This document shows, one piece after another, positions 1-6,100 of a stretch of 6,248 nt of DNA. Numbering within the stretch: the stretch's first letter is position 1; every line of letters begins with the position of its first letter. The stretch lies in NCBI GenBank assembly GCA_013214445.1, contig JABSPG010000251.1, forward strand, positions 1-6,248. The letters run 5' to 3'. The translations under genes were made by a program, and so were the position numbers. The notes under the pieces were generated by a model. It had not been told where the DNA came from, made no database searches, and saw only the letters and a program-made list of their open reading frames with translations. This stretch comes from Ekhidna sp. (lineage in GTDB: Bacteria; Bacteroidota; Bacteroidia; Cytophagales; Cyclobacteriaceae).

Positions 1-17
1 CGCTTTGGTGTTGTGTG

Positions 18-43
18 TGTGTGCGATTGTGTGCGATTGTGTG
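18..43. repeat. 10-bp tandem repeat (GTGCGATTGT, about 2.6 copies)
   Basis: The unit GTGCGATTGT occurs exactly at 21-30 and 31-40, with matching partial units on both sides. A (TG)6 run at 12-23 runs into it. It is a simple-sequence tract upstream of the giant gene; no function can be assigned. Confidence 0.85.
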
Positions 44-75
44 AGTTTTCGAGTGTACGCAAAAGTGGCCGTGCT

Positions 76-97
76 GTGTACGGTGCTGGCGGTACAC
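76..97. repeat. Small inverted repeat (6-bp stem, 10-base loop)
   Basis: GTGTAC at 76-81 is the exact reverse complement of GTACAC at 92-97, five bases upstream of the proposed TTG start. The stem is short and not followed by a T-run of its own, so it is not a convincing terminator. It could be a minor 5' leader hairpin or chance. Confidence 0.4.
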
Positions 98-101
98 CAT
101 T

Positions 102-170
102 TTGTCAAAAGGGTTTTTACTAAACGCATTTTTTCCACTAGCTACTTTTTTCTTTTCTTTTTCACAATCA
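102..170 (+). other. Signal peptide coding segment (start codon uncertain)
   Basis: From TTG 102 the frame reads MSKGFLL, then a Phe-rich hydrophobic core ending FFFSFSQS, directly before GPGGVG at residue 24. That is a Lys-containing n-region, a hydrophobic h-region and a polar c-region. GPGGVG just after cleavage is a pattern I know from Bacteroidota lectin-like surface proteins. ATT at 99 is a less likely start. No Shine-Dalgarno is seen, which is normal in this phylum. The overlapping +2 frame encodes a more basic n-region (KRVFTKRIF) before the same T-rich tract, so a one-base error or slip there could change the true N-terminus. Confidence 0.6.
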
Positions 171-3100
171 GGCCCTGGTGGTGTTGGTAACAGCAGCACA
201 CTCAGGTTATGGCTTAGATCATCTGACATCACCGTGGGTGATGGAAACGAGGTGCTTTTCTGGCCAGACACCTCCGGCAATGATCACGATTTTACTGGTT
301 TGGCTGGTAGTGGCACCCGACCTACCCTAGACATAGACGGTCTAAATGGATTTCCCGGTGTTCTCTTTGGTGGCGATGGAGCTCGAATGCAAGACGATGA
401 CGGAGAAGACTATATTAACGGTCTTGATGCACTGACCATAATCACCTTGATCCAGTCAGATGAATTGTCAACAGTTGACGTTGGAATATTTGATTCACAA
501 GGAGATAATGGTACAGATGATGCTTTGACTTGGAGGTACGATAATGCAGGAGCTAACGGAGGAGGAGACGATGTAATAAAATGGGGTTTAGGTCCCAACA
601 ATACTGCACAACTTGAATCCGCTGACAACACGCATACAATTAACCCACAGTTATTATTGGGAACGTGGACATCAGGCGATATCATGAGGCTCTATCTCGA
701 CGGTACTTTGAATGTCCCTACTGCTAACGATCCTGCCTGGACAGGGACAATAAGTAATGCAGACAGGACGGTTTTAGGTAGAGGACCAAAAGATGATGAT
801 GATAATCAAGGATGGGATGGTTATATTGTCGAATTTGCCTTGCTCAATTTCAGTGTAAATGAGGCCGAAAGAACACTTATAGAAAACTATTTGGCAGCTA
901 AATATAACCTATCAATTGTCAATGATATTTATGCATTTCAATCAACTCACGGGAATGATGTAGCAGGAGTAGGGAATTCAGGCGGAGATCTACAGACTTC
1001 AGCAGTATCGTCAAAAGTGTTAGGGTTAGCGGTCGATGGTGCTAACCTTGATGATGGTGACTTTGTGATGTTTGGCCATGATGGAGGCGGTATTGACAGT
1101 TGGTTGGCAACAGAGCAGCCGCTAGCAGATACTAACTTCCTTAGATTGGAAAGAGAGTGGGTGTTTGATACAACAAGCTCACCAGGAATTGCCAACATAT
1201 CTATAGATACGACATTGCTTCCGGCAAAGACCACAGACTTTGAGTTTTATTACTTGTGGTTAGATGCGGATGGAGATTTTACCTCAGGGGCAACTCCATA
1301 CTTATTGTCAGCTGTTGCAGATTCTTCAATCTACCAAGCGACTGGCATAACACTAAGTGATGGGTTATACGCTAGCATTTCTTTGCATCGATCGGTGATA
1401 AACTTTTCACCGACAGCATTTAATGGTTTCGAAACCGATGGAGCAACTTCTGCAGATTTCACTGTTCAGATTCCCTATGAAGTATACAAAGATGTAGCTA
1501 TTGACTATGAATTATCCATGTCAAGTACATACAATGACAATAACCCAGCAATTACAACCCCTGCCACGGTAACCATTACAGCAGGAAATACCACAGAGAC
1601 CATCAGTATTGCCATGAATGGTGACACGGATGATGAATCTGATGAGACCATCATCCTGGATCTGGATGGCACTACTGGAGTTCTTGCAGTTGTTGGGGCG
1701 GATTCAGTCGGTACTTACACGATCAATGATAATGATGGAGGGGATCCAACCATTCAATTTGATGCGCCTTTTAGTTATGCCAAGAAAAAGACAATCACGA
1801 TAGATCAATCAATGGTCTCAGGCTCGACAGACCTTGAAGACTTTCCTGTGTTGATACGAGTCACGGGAGCAGATTTTGATGATATTGACAGTGTGCAGAC
1901 ACAGAATAATGGGTATGATGTAAGATTCACTTATGAGAATTCATTGGTATGGCTGGAGCATCAAATTGAAACTTATGATCAGGTAAATAAGGAGTTCTTA
2001 GCTTGGATAAAACTCCCGGTCTTAAGTTCATCTGAAAATACTAAACTGGAGATGTATTACGGAAATTCCTCAGCAATCACTGATCCTTCTGTACTCTCTA
2101 CATTTGATACAAGCAGATACGAAGGGGTATACCATTTAGATGATGCTAGCGATAACACGAGTAATGGGAATAATGGAACAGCCATTAGTAGTCCCGTATT
2201 TCAGAAAGCATACATTGGTGACGGTGTTGAAACAAACGGTGCAGACTACATAGACATTCCTGATAGTCCCTCTTTGTCTATGCCTTTGGCCACAGAAGCA
2301 TTTACTTTATCTGTATGGGTGAAAACAACCGACGGAGGAGGAGATATTATCTCAAGCTTGTTTAATGTGACGGGTGGTTCTCTGCGTGGCTATTCGATAC
2401 GGTTTCTAAGTAATGAACTTTCCTTTCTATTTATCTCTAACTGGTCTAGCGATGCTATAAGAGTTGCAACCTCTGCTGCTGCACTAAATGATGACGAGTG
2501 GCATCATCTTGTAGCAACTTACGATGGATCCGCAGATGCTACTGGCGTAACTATATATGTTGATGGCGTTGCTACCTCGACTGATATTACCCAGCTGGTA
2601 AGTAATCTCAGTCCCACAGATGTCACGGATCATGAAGGTCCATTGTATATAGGAAGGAGGCCCAATGGAGGTCAACAATTAACCGCAAGTGTAGATGAGG
2701 CTAGGGTAATACGAGGTGTCTTGGATGCGGATTGGATTGCAACTGAGTATCAAAATCAAGACTCGTCAACAAATTTCATTACCTATGCCATAGGTACAGA
2801 TACTGATGGCTTTAATATAACTGAGGCTACAGATACTGTTGCATTTACAGTAGCTTTATCGGCAGTAAATGCTGGCGCTACTACGGTTGATTATGAAATT
2901 GTAGATGTGAGTACCTCGGCTGGAAATGATTACGTTGTTTCTAGCGGAACGGTAACCATTCCTGCAGATGAGCTCAGTTCTACGTTCACTGTTGATCTGA
3001 ACAATGACGGTGTTGACGAGTCAGATGAGACGTTTAAAGTCAATCTTTTCAATCCTAGTTCAAATGCAAATCTTGGATCGAACAATACCATTGATGTCAC

Positions 3101-6100
3101 AATCCTGGATGATGACAATGCTCCTGTGCTTTCATTGGCGGATACGTTGATCTCTGTAAATGAAGGAACATCTATCGTAGGGCTTACTGTTAATTTGAGT
3201 GCTGCATCTGGTAGTAATGTGGCAGTGGATTACACCGTGACTGGCAACACTGCTCAAGCAGGGAGCGATTTCACTTTTCCAAACGGCACTTTGACAATTC
3301 CGTCTGGTAGCACAAGTGGTACCATCAACTTTAACATCATTGACGATGTAGATATTGAAGTGCTTGAGGATTTTTCAGTACAGTTATCTAACCCACTAAA
3401 TGCATCGATCAATTCTGATTTTGACGTGGTTAAGATTAGCATCAACGATAATGATAATTTAGGTATCGATGGCCCTGGAGGGGTCGGAGACAAGGACGGA
3501 ACAGGAACGCTTGTCATGTGGAGCATCGCTGACTCTGTACAAACTTCTGGCAGTGATGTAACGACTTGGCCTAATGAAGTGGGTATTTCAGAGCTTGACC
3601 TAACTCCTTTTGGTACAGCCCCTGTAAAAGTTGATAATGCTCGAAATGGCCATGCGGAAGTAAGCTTTGCAGCTGGTGTCAATGATGGGATCAGAACAGA
3701 CTTTCTTAGTGCATCATATTTTCCCTACAATGAAGCCACGACATTCATCATTACACGACACGACAATCGAAATCTACGTAGTTCAACATATGCTACAGCA
3801 ACCTCTATTAGCGGAGATATCGGTTCACCGAGATTTTCTACTCACTTACCTTGGAACGGAAGCTTGTACTATGATATAGGAAATTGTTGTAATGCTGATG
3901 GGCGAGTGGGGCCTATTACCTATGAATTGGAATGGGAAGGAGAATATGGAATTTTTGCATTTAGAACAGGTGAGGATGAAGGAAAAGAGGTGTGGAGAAA
4001 TAATACAAGTCTAGCGACTGTCGCTGGTACAGATAATTTCACAAACCATAACAATTATCAGTTTTATCTGGGACATGCAGATATTGATCCATTTGCTGGC
4101 GATATTTTGGAGTTTGTGATGTTCACAAACCCCCTCAATAATGCTCAGGTCAATATTGTTAATAACTACCTGGCTGCTAAGTACGACTTAGCTATCGAGA
4201 ATGATCTGTTTGCATTTAACACGACTCACAGTAACGATGTAGCTGGAATTGGATATGAAGATGCGAGCAATTTTCACAATGCAGCCAAAACGGACTTCTT
4301 GACAATATCTAATGCAAGCGATTTAGGTCAAGGTGAGTACATCATGTTGGGACATGACAATGAATTCAAAAATGCTTGGGTTACTTCAGATGTACCTTCC
4401 GATATTTCTAATCTTCAAAGAATACAAAGAGAATGGAGAGTAGACACCACTGGTACCCCAGGTACAGTGTCTTTATCCATCGATACTACTTCACTACCTG
4501 CAAAGTCGGTAGGGTATACGGAATATGTGATTTTAACGGATGACGATGGAGATTTCACGGATGGTGCTTCAATCTTTCCCACTACCAAAGTAGATGGAGA
4601 GTATTTGGCAAATGACGTGACCTTGGGGCTGGGAACTTATGTTTCTGTCGGTATCATCATTAGAACGATAGAGTTTGTCGGAAATGCAAATCAGGATTTC
4701 GAATTTAATAATAACACGCTTACTGTGTCCCTCTCTCTAAGGTCCACCGAAAACGTGTCCGTTGACTACAATATATCTGGAACAGCGACGCAGGGAAGTG
4801 ATTTTTCTCTGGCAAGTTCTGGCATCATAACCATACCTGCTGGTAGTTTATCTGCTACTGTAGACTTAGGGATTATTGATGAATCAGATGAGGAATCGGA
4901 TGAGACCGTGATTGTTCAGCTTAGCAACCCGCCTTCGGGCTATTTACTTGGTTCAGATTTCACTTTCACATATACGATAAACGATGATGATTTAGATCGA
5001 ACGGTGAACTTTGACTTATTTAAATATTCTCGACAAGTGATCGTTCCATCCGCGAATGTCTCAGCTGATATTACAGACTATCCGCTCTACTTTGAGTTTA
5101 CTGATGTGTCTATGCGTCAATTAGGGGATAGCGATGGATTGTTGGAGAATACCTCAGGCTTTGATATTTCTTTTTATGATTCTGCATCTGCTCAGTTCTT
5201 GGATCATCAGTTAGAGTTTTATGATGCAGTCACAGGGAAAATTGCTGTTTGGGTGCGAATACCAACATTAAGTAGTTCGCAGGACAATGAATTTACCTTC
5301 CTCTACGGAAATGCAGGCATTCAATTTGATCAGTCTTCAGACAGTGTGTGGAGAGAAGATTTTGCAGGTGTTTGGCACATGAGTAATGGGGATTACACAG
5401 ATGCGTCTTTGAATGGTAATAATGGAACCAACCAAGGAGCTACCACTGTGGATGGAAAGATTGGACAAGCGGGTTCTTTTGATGGCCTTTCCAATGTTGA
5501 GATTGCAAATGACCCTACACTTACTTTTGACGAAGATTCTACCTTCACGTTATCGCTTTGGTACAATGGTACCGACGTGAGCAGTAGTTTACTTGGTAAG
5601 AAGAACGCAAATGCCAATGATCAAGGCTACAGTATTTTCATTAGTAATACGAATAGAGCGCTAGGTAGGCTCGATAACGCAGCAGGAGGCGAAGACCGTA
5701 TTCGTGCGCAGAATACGGCGATCAATGATGGCAATTGGAATCACATTGTGCTGACATACGATGGTATTGGAGCCGGTCGCACAGGAAGTATTTATGTGAA
5801 TGGTGTGGAGGACAATACCATATTACAAACCGACAATGGTGGGTTGAGTGACGATGACGATATATCTCCCAATGTGCCTTTCACTATTGGTTCCATTTCT
5901 AATAGTGCAGCAATATCTGGAGCAATTACTGGCTTAATTGATGAAGTTAGGGTAATGGGAACTGTTCTAGGTGCTCAGGAGATCGCCATATCCTATGCCA
6001 ATCAAAATGATCCTACTTCGTTTTATTCTGTGGGAGCACAGGATACTACATCTGTAAGTGTGGAGGAAACGGATGGAACCATTGCCGTGAGGGTGAGAGT

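Larger units (their letters stand above)
1..101. other. GT-rich 5' flank, no gene recognised
   Basis: All frames here give Cys/Trp/Val-rich peptides unlike coding sequence, and there is no ATG. A frame beginning at 5 and ending at 190 is open only because the region is T- and G-rich. I looked for the Bacteroidota promoter pattern (TTTG about 20 bp before TAnnTTTG) and found no convincing match. The stretch is too short to hold the end of a neighbouring gene that I can identify. Confidence 0.5.
171..6041 (+). repeat. Two diverged copies of a five-domain block (171-2792 and 3471-6041)
   Basis: Both copies hold ConA-like, DUF8202-like, Calx-beta, DUF2341 and LamG domains in the same order, with lengths of 2,622 and 2,571 bp and starts 3,300 bp apart. 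They are separated by Calx-beta repeats 2 and 3 (2793-3458) and a four-residue linker. Similarity is clear in protein motifs (NYLAAKY, NDVAG.G, REW..DTT, DTT.LPAK, L.HQ.E.YD, NGNNGT, DE.RV) but only scattered at DNA level. This suggests an old duplication or independent assembly from related modules. Confidence 0.8.

Noticed and set aside
76..97. Inverted repeat as a rho-independent terminator of an upstream gene
   Set aside because: It has only a 6-bp stem with a 10-base loop and no T-run directly after it.
4..104. Bacteroidota-type promoter (TTTG ... TAnnTTTG)
   Set aside because: TTTG occurs at 4-7 and 101-104, but no correctly spaced TAnnTTTG partner is present.
5..190. 61-codon plus-strand open frame as a separate small gene
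   Set aside because: It starts with TTG in a GT repeat, gives a Cys/Val/Phe-rich peptide, and ends inside the GPGGVG codons of the giant gene. Only its end (about 83-163) is of interest, as a possible alternative signal peptide.
947..1234. 95-codon open frame on the minus strand
   Set aside because: It is antisense to the DUF8202-like segment, has no family motif, and the plus-strand frame is clearly coding there.
3254..3682. 142-codon open frame on the minus strand
   Set aside because: It lies wholly antisense to Calx-beta 3 and the start of lectin domain 2. Its Ser/Pro/Leu-rich translation is what Asp/Ser/Gly-rich coding gives on the reverse strand, and it has no recognisable domain.
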